Origin: Rhizophagus clarus
Taxonomy: Eukaryota; Glomeromycota; Glomeromycetes; Glomerales; Glomeraceae
Reading direction: 5' to 3'
NCBI GenBank assembly: GCA_015698045.1
Contig: BLAL01000234.1
Span: 1-64,000, forward strand
Length of the DNA stretch: 64,000 nucleotides
In this document: positions 52,264-63,680 of the stretch, piece by piece
Position numbering within the stretch: the stretch's first letter is position 1
Layout of the letters: each line of letters begins with the position of its first letter
Program-made: the position numbers and the translations under genes
Notes under the pieces: model-generated
Database searches by the model: none
Told to the model about the DNA's origin: nothing
Seen by the model: only the letters and a program-made list of their open reading frames with translations

Positions 52264-54677
52264 ATGACAACTCAAATTAATATTAAAAATGATTCAGGAC
52301 AGAATATAGTAGGAATTCTAGAAAAAAAATCATCCAAGGGTACTTTAGGAGATAAACTTGTGATTATTTGTCACGGGTCTGTTGGTAATAATATTTGCAT
52401 ATAATATAAATAAATATGTTTTTTATATATATATTACAAATAAATAGATATATATATATATTTTTTTAGGTCATAAAAATTATTTATTTCAAGAAAAATT
52501 AGCTAAAGAATTATCTTTTGATAATTTTCGATTCGATTTTAGAGGAAATGGAGAAAGTGATGGTATACTAAAATTTTCTAATTTTCAGGTATGTGTGGTA
52601 AAAAAAAAAAAAAAAAAAAATTTCTTTAAAGGATTTATTTTTTAAAAAAAAATTTATTAGGAGGAGGTTGAAGATATTGACACCGTAGTAAAATACCTTG
52701 AAAAAGAATTTGGTTACAAATTATATGCAGCGATTGGTCACTCTAAAGGTAAATGTAATTTTTCTCTTCTATAAATTTTTTTTTTTTTTCTTTTTCTTTT
52801 CCATGTTAATTTTCTATTTATTAAAAATATAGGGTCTTGTGCAATTTTAAAATATGCATGTTATGTTAACCGTAATATTCCGCATGTAATCAATATATCA
52901 GCCCGTTATAATATGGCTGCAGTTTTATCATTATTTGAAAATTCCATTATCGATTTATTAGAAAATCAAGGTTATTTTTATTGGGAAAATAAAATTAGTG
53001 ACAAAGTTGTTAAAATGAAGGTTACTAAAGAAGATTTTTATAATTTTGTTAATTATGATATGTCTTTTGGTAAGCATATATAATTAATATATCTATTATG
53101 TACATATGTCGTTAATAACTTCTTTTTTTCATAGTTCACAAAATGCCGGATACTACTTCGGTTTTAACATGTCATGGAATTATAGATGAGGTACAATAAA
53201 TCTTTTCTTTCACCTTCCCTCTTCTTTTATTTATAACCCTTCATCTTTAACGTTGATATTTTAAAATAGTTTGTTTCAATTAAAGATGCAGTATTTTTTG
53301 CAGATTTAATTCCAAACCATACATTAAAACTTTTACCGGGAGCGAATCATAATTATAATGATAAATATGATGAATTAATTAAAATTATTAATAAATATTT
53401 TTCAAATGAATCACAATCTACGAGATTTAATGAAAAATATTTATACATTAATAGTATACCGAGATATATTTTTATCGATGGCGTAAAAAATTTTAGAGAT
53501 TTAGGTGGATATCGATGTGATTTAGGAAGTCGAGATGAAAATGTAATTCAAAATTTTATTCGTGAAAGATTTATTTTTCGTAGTGGAAAGTAAGTTAAGA
53601 ATAATAATGACAATAAAATTACTTATTTTTTCTAAATTAAAAATTTTTCTTTTTCTTTTTACTATTTATAAAGTTTATTGTCGATTACAGATGATGGTAT
53701 TACTACACTTCGAAAATTAAATGTTCAAAAGATTTTTGATTTAAGATCAAATCCCGAAGTCAATAAATTAGGAGTAAAGTAAGTGATCAAATGATTTAAA
53801 AATTTTTTTTTTTTTTATTTTATTTTATTTCTTTCTTTTTCTCCTAGAAATATTGAAGGAATGACTCGCGTACATGCTCCTGTATTTAAAGAAGATGATT
53901 ATCACCCTGAAACATTATTTGAAAGATGGAAATTGTATACAAGAGGCGTAGAAGGGTATTCGCAAGGTAATATTTAGCCGAATTTTACTTAATATAATTT
54001 CCAATTTTAAAAGGATAAACTTTTTATTTTTTTATAGCTTATATGATAATTTTAGAAGAAGGAAAAAAGGCATATTACACAATATTTAAGCATATATTAG
54101 AATATCCAACACATCCATTCATAGTACATTGTACTGCGGGTAAAGATCGTACCGGAATGTTTGCCATGTTATTATTAAAGCTTTTAGGTGTGAACGATGA
54201 GATTATTTCGAGAGAATATGAATTAACTCATGTTAACACAAGAGGTAAAAGTTTTGGATTTTAATAATAAAGCAGTAAAGATTTCTTTTTGAGAAGAAAA
54301 AAATTTTTTTTTTAGTTACGGACCAAAAAGAAATTGAGATTTATATTAAACTGACAAATAATAGTTTTGAAGAAGAAGAAATTAAAGAAATGTTTAGCGC
54401 AAAGTGAGTACCTTTTTTTTTTTTTAAAAAAAAATATATATATATATATACATATATAAACATCATTTTAAAAATTATTAAATTTTTTAGATATGAATTT
54501 ATGACAACAACTCTACAAAAATTTCAAAATCATTATAAATCGGTAGATAATTATTTATCGCAATGTGGGTTTACTAAAAAAGAAATTGAAAGTATAAAAT
54601 ATAATTTAGTGATGAGTAATAATTTAAAAAATTTAAAACCAAACAAAAATGATAATGTAATAAAATCTTTATTATAA
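52264..54677 (+). CDS. Alpha/beta-hydrolase fused to a tyrosine phosphatase
   Basis: Eleven exons with consistent phases: 52264-52384, 52470-52588, 52661-52748, 52833-53069, 53135-53190, 53270-53589, 53674-53778, 53848-53966, 54038-54244, 54316-54403, 54491-54677; 548 residues. Residues 1-250 are a serine hydrolase: KLVIICHGSVGHKNYLF, FRFDFRGNGESDG, nucleophile elbow AAIGHSKGS (S108), CHGIIDE (D206), LLPGANHNY (H234). Residues about 270-548 are a PTP of the bacterial IphP/fungal Y_phosphatase3 type: VKNFRDLGGYRCDLGSRDE, FRSGNLLSITDDG, KIFDLRSNPEV and P-loop IVHCTAGKDRTGMFAMLL (C420, R426), then a helical tail. Both catalytic sets are complete, so both activities are expected. Substrates unknown; phosphoinositides or small esters are possible. 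No defects seen. Confidence 0.88.
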
Positions 54678-55039
54678 TTAGTTATTATATACTTTAGTGT
54701 AAGAATTAGAAACATTATAATTCGTCCGAAATTTATTTATTAAAAAATAATCTTTTAAAAGTATGAATGTTCTTTTAAAATCGAATATATTTGTGCAATC
54801 TAACCCCAAAAAAGATGGCAGATATATATAAAAGGTATCTAGATTCGTCAGTAAGAGTAGTAATAAACCAAATTGAATTCAATGCAAATAAAGCAAAACA
54901 AAAGAAATCGATATTATAGTAGATAAATGTTATAACTCCACGCTTTTTATTAAAAAAAATATATATATATATTATATATATATATATATATATATTAGAT
55001 ATACGGTATATAAATAATTATCAATCATTATTAAAGACA
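54678..55039. other. 3' intergenic with (TA)n tract
   Basis: A dinucleotide run (TA)n occupies about 54957-55000. No gene. Confidence 0.6.
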
Positions 55040-55384
55040 TTAATTAATTACCTTCTTATCAGCTAAAAAGTAAACTTCATCAATATCTTCGTCATTTTTA
55101 ATCAATTCTTTTAATGAATTTCCAATACTTTTAGCAGATTCATCAGAACGTATCGAATGGCAAGTTTCTTCCTCATTCTTTTCGTAATAGAACATTTCAT
55201 AAGGATAATTAAATGAATTTATATAACGTAATGTATCTTCAACAAATTTTGTTATTTTTTCTTCACCATCTGATAATAATTGTGATCTTGTTACTGGATA
55301 TGTGTGTTTTTGTGAAAATTTTAAGTCAATTGTCTCCGTTGATGAAGTTTCAGAGTCTGATTTGGATTGTTTCCTTCTCGACAT
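55040..55384 (-). CDS. Small acidic hypothetical protein
   Basis: 114 codons from ATG 55384 (MSRRKQSKSDSETSSTETID). A basic/Ser-rich start, central helix (SDGEEKITKFVEDTLRYINS), an acidic end (LKELIKNDEDIDEVYFLADK). After LADKK the text GTAATT could be a splice donor, so a further exon may exist on the left. No family recognised; codon pattern and lack of low complexity suggest a real gene. Confidence 0.5.
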   Translation of the reverse strand: MSRRKQSKSDSETSSTETIDLKFSQKHTYPVTRSQLLSDGEEKITKFVEDTLRYINSFNYPYEMFYYEKNEEETCHSIRSDESAKSIGNSLKELIKNDEDIDEVYFLADKKVIN

Positions 55385-56900
55385 AATTAATTAAGAAAAA
55401 AAGGGTAGAAAATTTAAAATTTTTTTTTTTATCCTATTTATTTGCGACCAAGCGACGATCTTTGCCCAGCCTTCGTTCAGCCCGAATTTTTAATGCCCTT
55501 AGAAAAAGGAATTAGTTTGCTTATTTTTAGAATGATTTTGGCCGATCATAAATCTGTTATAGACATGTCATGTGGTATTTTCTTGTTACATAAAGAGTAT
55601 TACCCTGTTAGTGCTTCGGATTGATCCGGGTTGATTCGGATTTTTTTTTTTCGGATATCCGGATTTTGCGGTTTTGATCCGGATTATAAACCGGATAAAA
55701 AATATGAAATTTATTTTCTTGACGCCTTAAATTCAGCCGAAATTAAATTCAGCCGTTTATTATTAATATTCTATATATTAATAATTTGGAATTATAGCTG
55801 TTATAAGTATTAGTTATTTACTAATCTAGTAGTATATAAATGGGTTATCATCCTAATCCATTTATCATCCTGGATATACTAATTGGTCCACCAGTTTATA
55901 ACTGGTGGAAAAAATCCTAAATACCAATAAGTAGCCAGGTGATAAAGATAATTTAATAGTACTAGTCATTCAAATAGTGATAAAAAATTACTAATGTCAT
56001 AATTTACAGCATTTATATAGTATTTAATTTATAAATTTTTAATATAAACCCATAAATTTTTATTAAAAAAGCCATGAAATTTACTTATTATTTATAATTT
56101 TTACTAATAAATAAGAATAACAAATTTTATTTAACAAAGTTAAATTTATTAAAAAAAATCAAATTTTTATTGATATATATTTACAAAATCGCAAATAATA
56201 TATATATTAAATAAAATTATAAAAGGGTATTACTATTTATTACCATATGGTAATTAATAATTATTTATCATTATAATTATTTGCCTATCTAATTAATGAT
56301 TTACTCTAACTCTAATCTAATTTAAACTAATTTTAACTACTATTTCTAATTTATTAATTTACTATAAAATTTATAATTTTATATATTATCATATAATGAT
56401 AAATAGATATTTTCATCATAAGGGATCATAATTTTATTAAATACAAAAGTCTTGCTAACTTGCTCCTTTCAGTTAAATTATTCAGATTAAATCACCTTCT
56501 CTTATAATAAATTTACAAATTTATTGATATATTAATTTTTATTGGCTAATTTTTATTTTTTGCAATAAATTTTATTTATGTTAAACTAAAACTAAAATTT
56601 ATATATTTATAATATTTAATATAATTAAAGAATCATTTATTTTAATTGTTTATTACTATAGAACCAGTAGTAGTAAAATAAGTGATCAAACAAAAAGAAA
56701 CAAAATAAAGAAGAAACAGAAAATAAAGAACTTCTTTTTAATAAAATGAATTTTTTTTTTTATTTATCAAATCAATATATTATAAATAACTTCAAATTAA
56801 AAATGTGACAAAATGTAACAAAATAATAATAAAGAAATAATAGTGTTTTATTTCTCAATAGATTTATAGGAATCAAAAAAAAAATAAAAGAAAATATAAG
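55385..56900. other. Repeat-derived AT-rich DNA
   Basis: 55612-55700 has repeated GATCCGGATT/TTCGGATATCCGGATTT words. A hairpin CCACCAGTTTATAACTGGTGG lies at about 55889-55909. GGTGATAAAG/TTAGCCAGGTGAT-like words near 55935 recall the AGGTGAT motifs at 58.4 and 60.2-60.4 kb. No gene seen. Confidence 0.45.
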
Positions 56901-58340
56901 TATAGCCAATATTACAATAAAATACAATTAAGAAATGCTAACCTTTTTTATTTTTTTTTATTATAAACTATTTAGAATCTAAAGAAAAAAAAAATGAAAG
57001 GTAAATTTAAATGAAATTACAATATACTAATAAATAAAAAACAACTAACTTTTATTTTTTTTTTTTAATAAATTTCTGAACCTTAAAGAAAAAGAAAGGA
57101 GAATAAAAGGAAGAAGAAAAAAGAAAAATGTAGTAAGGATAAAGGAAATAATAATGAAAGGAAAAGGAGAAAAAGAAATAGAGATAAAATATAGAAGAAG
57201 GGAAAGGAAAAGAATAAAGAAAAAGAGGAAAAAAAAGAAAAATAAAAAATAGAAAAGGAAAAGGAAAAGTGATGAAAGATAAAAGAAAAAAAAAATAAAG
57301 ATAAAAAATAGAAGAAGGGAAAAGGGATAAAAAAAATAGGGATAAAAGATAAGGATAATATAGCAATAAGAAAAAATAAAAAAAAAGAGAAATATTTTTT
57401 ATTAAAAAAAAATAAATCAGATTGATAAATTATGTAATTTTTACTGATACTAAATTATTTGTTATAGTAATGAATTTTTTATAATGAATTGATCCTAACC
57501 AAAAAAAAGAAAAAACCAGCTAAAATTTAAAAAAAAATACAAGTTAAAAAAACTCCAAGTAAAAATATATGAGAAAATCCAAAAAGAAATTCATAAAAAA
57601 CTCTATAAAGAAATAGGAAAAAAATGTGAGAAAAACCCCATATCAAAAAAAATCCCAAAAAATCTGAAAAGAATATGAGCATAAATCCAAAAAGAAATTT
57701 AGAAGATCTAAAAAAAATCCAAAAAAAAACTTAATCAAAACAAAAAAAAATGATTGGTTAGTAGTGCAAATAAAATAGATTTCTAAAATTCTAAATATCT
57801 GAAATTTACTGTTTACTAAGATACTAAAGAACCTACAAAAAAAAGAAGAAATGATTAATTAGTAAGAAATAAAACCAAATAAAAATAATGCTAAAAAACT
57901 TACAGTAAAGTTTAAAATATTAAAGACAAAAAAAAAGTAATAGACTGGTAGAGACAAATGCTATAATAAATAAATAATTTGTGAAATATTTATACTATTA
58001 GCTTATTAATACTAAAAGACTAAAAACTTTAACATTTTAATAATATTAATTAAAGTTTAGCTCAATAAGAAAAATCTTATGCAAATCTAAAAATATAATT
58101 AATAGTTTATAATAATTTAAAAATAAAGTATTTTATTAATAAAATTGGATTCTATAATGAATGCAAATTTTAAAATTAGTTTCTTATTGGCAAATCTAAG
58201 TTTTTTTAAGTAAACTTCTATTAATATATTCATAATAAGTTTACTTAATAACTCTATTATTTCAATATCTTGTGACTTTCTAATTAACGATCTATCTTCT
58301 ATCTTAGTAAAATCTCAATTTATTTATAATAAAATATGAA
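56901..58340. repeat. Purine-rich low-complexity block
   Basis: 57080-57350 is almost entirely A and G (AAAGGAAAAGGAGAAAAAG style), flanked by A-rich DNA with short exon-like islands followed by CTACAAAAAA or CTTACAG words (57830, 57898). The antisense frame of Phe/Leu/Ser/Tyr here is an artefact of composition. Confidence 0.6.
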
Positions 58341-58430
58341 TCTTGCTAATTTGCTCTGCGGGTGAAATCACCTAGGAGATTTCACCTATAAATAATTTAT
58401 CAAAATCAGGTGATTTCATATGTATAAAAA
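58341..58430. repeat. AGGTGATTTCAC inverted motifs
   Basis: GGGTGAAATCACCTAGGAGA, then TTTCACCT and CAGGTGATTTCATATG within 80 bp: a small cluster of inverted copies of AGGTGAAATCACC. The same motif clusters at 60130-60240 and 60350. It could be a subterminal repeat block of another transposon whose body is the purine-rich region. Confidence 0.5.
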
Positions 58431-58689
58431 ATTTTTAATAAATTTAATAGTACGCAAATCTTTATTAATTAATTTTAAAATTTAATTGGTTAAAATTTAT
58501 TGTAAATTTTAATATTATGTATGTAAAAATTTAATGATCATAAAATTATTGTCCGGTCAATGTATTGCTAATTTGGCAATAATTTTCTGTACAAAAAAAA
58601 TAACAAAATTTATTATATTAAATTATGACTTTATTTCTTTAAAATCCTGTTTATCAAAGTTAATATTTTTTACAATTATTTATCTTTAA

Positions 58690-60090
58690 CATAACTAGTA
58701 ATGATAATAATGATACAAAAAAGAAAAGCCTAACAATTATGATCATAAGAGAGAGAAATAATGGAAATAATATTAAAAACAAATAATTGGAGATAACGAA
58801 AATAATAGGAGACAAAAGATATAGTAAAAAAAAGAAAGATAATGAAAAGAAGAGAGAAAGAATGTGAAATAAAAGGAATAGGATTGAAAACAAAAGGAAT
58901 AGGGATAAAATGAAAGGGGATAGAAATAAAAATAAAAATAAAAAGATAATAGGAAGGGCAAAAAAAAGAAAAAATAACAAGAAGAGGACAAAAAAATGAA
59001 AGGATAACAAAAGGGAGATGAATAAAATAAAAGAATAATGATAAATACAGAGATGATAAGAAAGGAATGAAAAAATGAAATGATGATGAGAAGGAGAAAT
59101 GAAAAGATGACAAAATAAACGATGATAAAAATAAAACAATGATAAGAATGAAATGATGAGGATGAAATGATAATTGATGTGAGGACGAAATGATAATTGA
59201 TGATAAAAATGAAACGATAATTGGTGATAAGAACGAAATGATAATTGATGATGAAGACGAAATGATGATTGATAAAGATGAAACAACGATAAGGACAAAA
59301 TGGTAATGAGGATGAAACGATCATGAGAATGAAAAAAAGAAGCGATAATGAAAAAGAAGAAAGTGAATAAAAACAAGTAAAATAGTTAGTAAAAATGAAA
59401 TATGGAAACAAAATTGAAAAAAAGATAAGAAAAAATGCCATATCTTGTTCGCAAAACTAAGACCTAAAAAAACAAAAGAAGGCGAAATGATAAGAATGAA
59501 ATGAAATCGATGATAAGGATGAAATGATAATTAATGATAAAGACGAAATGATAATTGGTAATGAGAATAGATGAAACAATAATCGATGATAAGGATGAAC
59601 AAAATGGACAAAATGGTAATAAGGATGAAACGATCATAAAAATGAAAAAAAAGGAGCGATAATGAAAAAGAAGAAAGTGAATGAAAACAAAAAGAAAAGG
59701 GGAATAATTTAATGAAAGATAAACTATAAAAAGAAGAAAAAATAGTTAGTAAAAATGAAATATGAAAACAAAATTGAAAAAAAAGATAAGAAAAAAATGC
59801 CATACCTTGTTCGAAAAACTAAGACCCTAAAAAAAAACAAAAGGAGGAAAAAAAAAGAAATAATATACCATCATTTAATGTAAACCTGGAAGAGATTAAA
59901 GACCTAAAAAGAAAGGAAAAATAATAAATGGAAAGGAAAATGAAAACAAAAAAACAACAAAAAACAATATACCTTTGACACAAAATTAAAAGAGCTTAAA
60001 AGGCCTAAAAAGAAAAGAAAAAGAAATTAGAAATAACTAGAAAGAAAAATGAAAACAAAATAAGGAAAAAAAACATACCTCGAAACTGGA
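58690..60090 (-). repeat. Purine-rich satellite with about 350-bp tandem duplication and exon-like islands (set E)
   Basis: 59090-59330 is built from GACGAAATGATAATTGATGA-type units of about 24-27 bp. A segment of about 350 bp ending in ATGCCATA(T/C)CTTGTTCG(C/A)AAAACTAAGACC is present twice (ends about 59465 and 59825). On the minus strand this is TTTAG|GGTCTTAGTTTTTCGAACAAG|GTATGG, an exon-like island. Further islands: GTCTTTAATCTCTTCCAGGT (about 59890), GCCTTTTAAGCTCTTTTAAT...AAAG|GTATAT (about 59970-60010), GTTTTCCAGTTTCGAG|GTATGT (about 60078-60094). Confidence 0.55.
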
Positions 60091-60099
60091 AAACCTAGA

Positions 60100-60517
60100 A
60101 AAAAAAATAAACAATTTAAAAATTAAAAATTAATCAGATGATATCACTTGCCAGGTTAAATCACGTATATCGAAATAAATAAATTATAAAAATCAATCAG
60201 GTGATATCACTCAAGTTATATCACCCCGGTTAAAACTAGTTATAATCATAAAATATTATTATAAAAATACTAAAAATAATAAATATAATAAAATAACAAA
60301 AATAATAAAAATAATAATAATAATAAAAAGAAAAAATTTATTTCTCACCCAGGTGATTTCTCACTCCCCCTTATTATGTAATAAATTTTGATTGGCTGAT
60401 GAACCTTTATACGGCCAAACTGCCACTATTTGTTTACGCCTTTTTTAGATTTTTTAGTTTTGCGTCAAAAAATATACGGGTATCAGCTACCAGATATTAT
60501 TATTAATATTATAAGTG
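60100..60517. repeat. Second AGGTGAT motif cluster
   Basis: CAGATGATATCACTTGCCAG, CAGGTGATATCACTCAAGTT + ATATCACCCCGG and CCCAGGTGATTTCTCACTCC within 250 bp, plus an A/AT-rich gap. Paired with 58341-58430 it may mark the end of an element. No gene. Confidence 0.45.
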
Positions 60518-63500
60518 TTATAAATGGAACTTCCTATTGATCGGTATTACTGCCATGTAAATTTTTACTTTCTGCCTGCTATTCTTGTCATTTATTCTAA
60601 ATTTAACAGGAATGAAATGGCTATAAATATTATGAATTGGAATTATACTATCGTGAGATATTTCATAAAATTCGTCAAGCTTCCAGAATTTAATATTAAA
60701 ACTCCAGTCATCATCATTTTCAGTTTGGCAGTAAAACCTAGTTTGATGATAGGTACCATTTGATATAAGCGAGTTTGTGCGTCCTTTCACCAATATTTAG
60801 AAGCAGCAATACATGTTCAAAATAAAATTGGACCATTCCTGGATATAATTCTACTGATTCGTTATCTTGGGTAAATTTTGCTAAAATATAAGAATTTTTC
60901 TTGAATCAAGGCACTAGTTCTAATCTGAAAATTTCAGCTGCTATCTGAATTCTTCCATATTGGTTAATTATTAGTTGCACGACTATATACGAATCATTCT
61001 ATAAACCTTTATCAATCAGATTTGACATAGAACTGAATTCAACATTCATATCATCACCATAAACTTCATTATAATAAGTAATCAAATGTTCATACAAATT
61101 TTCGGGTAATTCAACACAGTTTATAATTGGATTTAAAAACTTTCCTAGATAAAATTTGCTACCAGTGATTGTATCTTCTAATTTATAGCAGAAAATCTGT
61201 TTGAATTGAAGCAATGTTTCAGATTCAAGATCATCATATGCCGCTAATGAACCTATTGTTTTCTGAGGCTCAATTAACTTAAGACCATTAATGAGCCTCT
61301 GGTCATTTGTCCGAACTGATATAAAATCATTTATTCTAGATAATTCTTAGTAGTTTCAGTTCAATATATCATTTTGAATTAGGATAAGAACCTAAAAGGA
61401 TTTTTATAATTAAAAACTGATACAAATTTATGATATTAATAAAATCCAAGTTATTCATTATTAGGATATTTACCTAATATCCCATTCATTCGTTCAAATA
61501 AAAAACACCAAAAAGAATATATTAGACCGTAGTCGTAACAGCATTCTGCTAAATGCAGAGAAAGGTGAATATTTAGTGTAATTAAACCTTTGCCGTAACA
61601 TTCTTCAATAAGTCGCCCAATTTTTATTAATCTGCTATGGGCTTCATTTAGCTCATTTGTGCTGACGATTTGATAAACTAATAAAAAGCAGGCTCTTACA
61701 AAATTTTCTAAAATTTCACGATCATCAACAGATAATAAATCCCACATTATCAGTGTTGAATATACCAAGATAAATGTTTTCCACTGATCCGCAGTGAATC
61801 CAGAAAACCCTTCACCCACTGATATCTTATTTGGAATTCAGCCCATATCGGCTAGCGGTTTGATAGCTTCAGCTCGTTTTTCCATAATTTTAAGATCATC
61901 CTTAGATATTTTTCCTCTATCGATCCATAAATGCTTTACAATCCAACTGGCAATTCCAAGAAATAAATTATGCATTGGGTCTATGACGCAATGTCTAATT
62001 GAATTAAAGTAGGGCTACCTTAATAATTCTGTTCACCTAACAAGATTGTTAGAAACGTAATAGTTTCTTTCATTTTTTGATTTACAATTACGCCATTTCA
62101 CAGCATCCTTGCAGAACTCTTCTAAATCTCTAGTTTTAAACCATTCAGCCATATCATCAAAACCACTAAAATTGCCATTATTAGCTCGTTTATAATACCG
62201 ATGGCAAGCTGCTAACGCAGATATATGTTTACACAATTTTCTCGCTACAGGAATATCACTACTGCAACAGATAATTGCCATTCAGATTGTTTTGCCAGTT
62301 GGATTATTTGGCATTTTTATATTAACGTCTGTTCAAAATTTGAGTAATTCTGTTACAATTGGCGACAAAAAATGATTTATGTTATCTGCTTGTACTTCAT
62401 GCGGTCCTGAAAGTAGCCTTAATATTAGCATATTCTCCTGTCTAAATCAAATTTCATGAGAAAGATTGCATATTACCCCATAAATTACTCCCGTGCTATA
62501 TATTGTTTGATCAAAAGGTTGAAACCAATCAAGATTAATCATTATTCCTAGATTGGAATCTGCAAGTTCAGGTGTAAAAAATAGGGTATCATTTGACGTA
62601 AATGTTTTCCAAATCTCTTCATCATAAATATCTGCTAATATATCTCTGTTAATATAACGATTTGCCCATTTGGCTAAATTCTGTTCAAAATTAGGTCATT
62701 GATACATAGTAAAAATTTGGTTTTTTAAATCTGGCATAGGAAATATCATTCGAGAACGCTTTATATAACCATTATTTACTGGAATGTTCATTAGCAATTC
62801 CTCTCCACAAGCCTCTTGATATTTTTTTATTGGATGTTTAAGAAATTCAATATGACTGCATTTGAATCCTTATGACACTTCTGATGTTGCTTATTTAAGT
62901 TGTCCTAAAATTTCTTTGATTTTATATAAATTGTTACATTTTGGGCACATAGCATATGTTTTTGTTGCCTTTTCAATATGCAACAATTTCTTTGCAAGGT
63001 AAGATGAGGATAGAAAATCTGCAAATCTTTTTGAATCGGCATCTTTCAATACTTGGCTAAAGAATCCAATCAAGGAAGATATAGCAACCTCAAATAGGCG
63101 AAATCTTGATTGATACTTAAATATTCAAATTAGTATCTAAGATTCAGAAAATTTCACATTTGTATTAGAACACATAAAATCTTCATTATCCCAAAAATCA
63201 TCTAATTAAGGCACAGTGAATCATTCATCGTTAGAAGTTTCGTCAACATCATCATCCGAATCTTCACTTTGATCATTATCAATCGGTGAGCTAGGTTCAG
63301 TATCTTCATTAGATGATAAATCAAGTTCACAGATCAGTTTGTCATCTGCTACCAATTTTACCACTTTAAATTTCTCTTTTCTTTCTCGTTTAGCTGGAAG
63401 GTGAATTGACTTTTGTGATTCAGACGAACTTGATGATTCCAATGAACTTGAAGTTTCATCATCATCATTATCGTCTTTATTGTCTACTCGAGTTTGCTTT

Positions 63501-63680
63501 GATACTGGTTCACTGGCTTCAGTAGAACTAAATGAATGATTCATTTGTTTGTCTTCAGCCTCGTGTTTCAATTTTGTTCTCGCATTTACTAACTTTTTTT
63601 TACACTCATCATAATAACACAGAACTATTTTTTTAGTCTTGGTTGCTGGTTGTGATATGTTATTATCAATTGCAATATAT
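60518..63680 (-). pseudogene. TNP2-type (CACTA/EnSpm) transposase, decayed by stop codons
   Basis: Minus strand. N-terminal: CYYDECKKKLVNARTKLKHE (about 63640), a Ser/Asp-rich linker (63571-63221), YAMCPKCNNLYKIKEIL zinc ribbon (about 62940), then the catalytic region with SRMIFPMPDLKNQIF, DSNLGIMINLDWFQPFDQ, LLSGPHEVQADNINHFLSP, ACHRYYKRANNGNFSGFDD, HCVIDPMHNLFLGIASWIVK (the DPMHNLFLG signature), DMAEWFKTRDLEEFCKDA and the C-terminal LITLNIHLSLHLAECCYDYG, FLFERMNGILGKYPNN; the end FIPVKFRIN...YMAVIPINRKFHL* stops at 60518. The frame is largely the same from 63571 to 61451 and again at 60793-60518, but about a dozen TGA/TAG/TAA codons interrupt it. GTAAAT...TTTTAG around 61400-61480 looks like an intron. 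Inactive. Confidence 0.8.

Noticed and set aside
51968-52270. 100-codon minus-strand frame over the start of the hydrolase-phosphatase gene
   Set aside because: Antisense of the signal-peptide-like frame and the 5' leader; hydrophobic composition follows from A/T bias.
54957-55000. Origin- or promoter-like AT-rich unwinding element
   Set aside because: Plain (TA)n microsatellite with no supporting motifs.
57052-57366. 104-codon Phe/Leu/Tyr-rich frame resembling a multi-pass membrane protein
   Set aside because: Complement of an almost pure A/G tract. No non-repetitive residues.
58660-59803. Long minus-strand frames rich in Phe, Ser, Leu, Ile and His (up to 238 codons)
   Set aside because: They are the complement of a purine-rich satellite. 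Three overlapping frames are all open with the same odd composition, which reflects base bias, not a protein.
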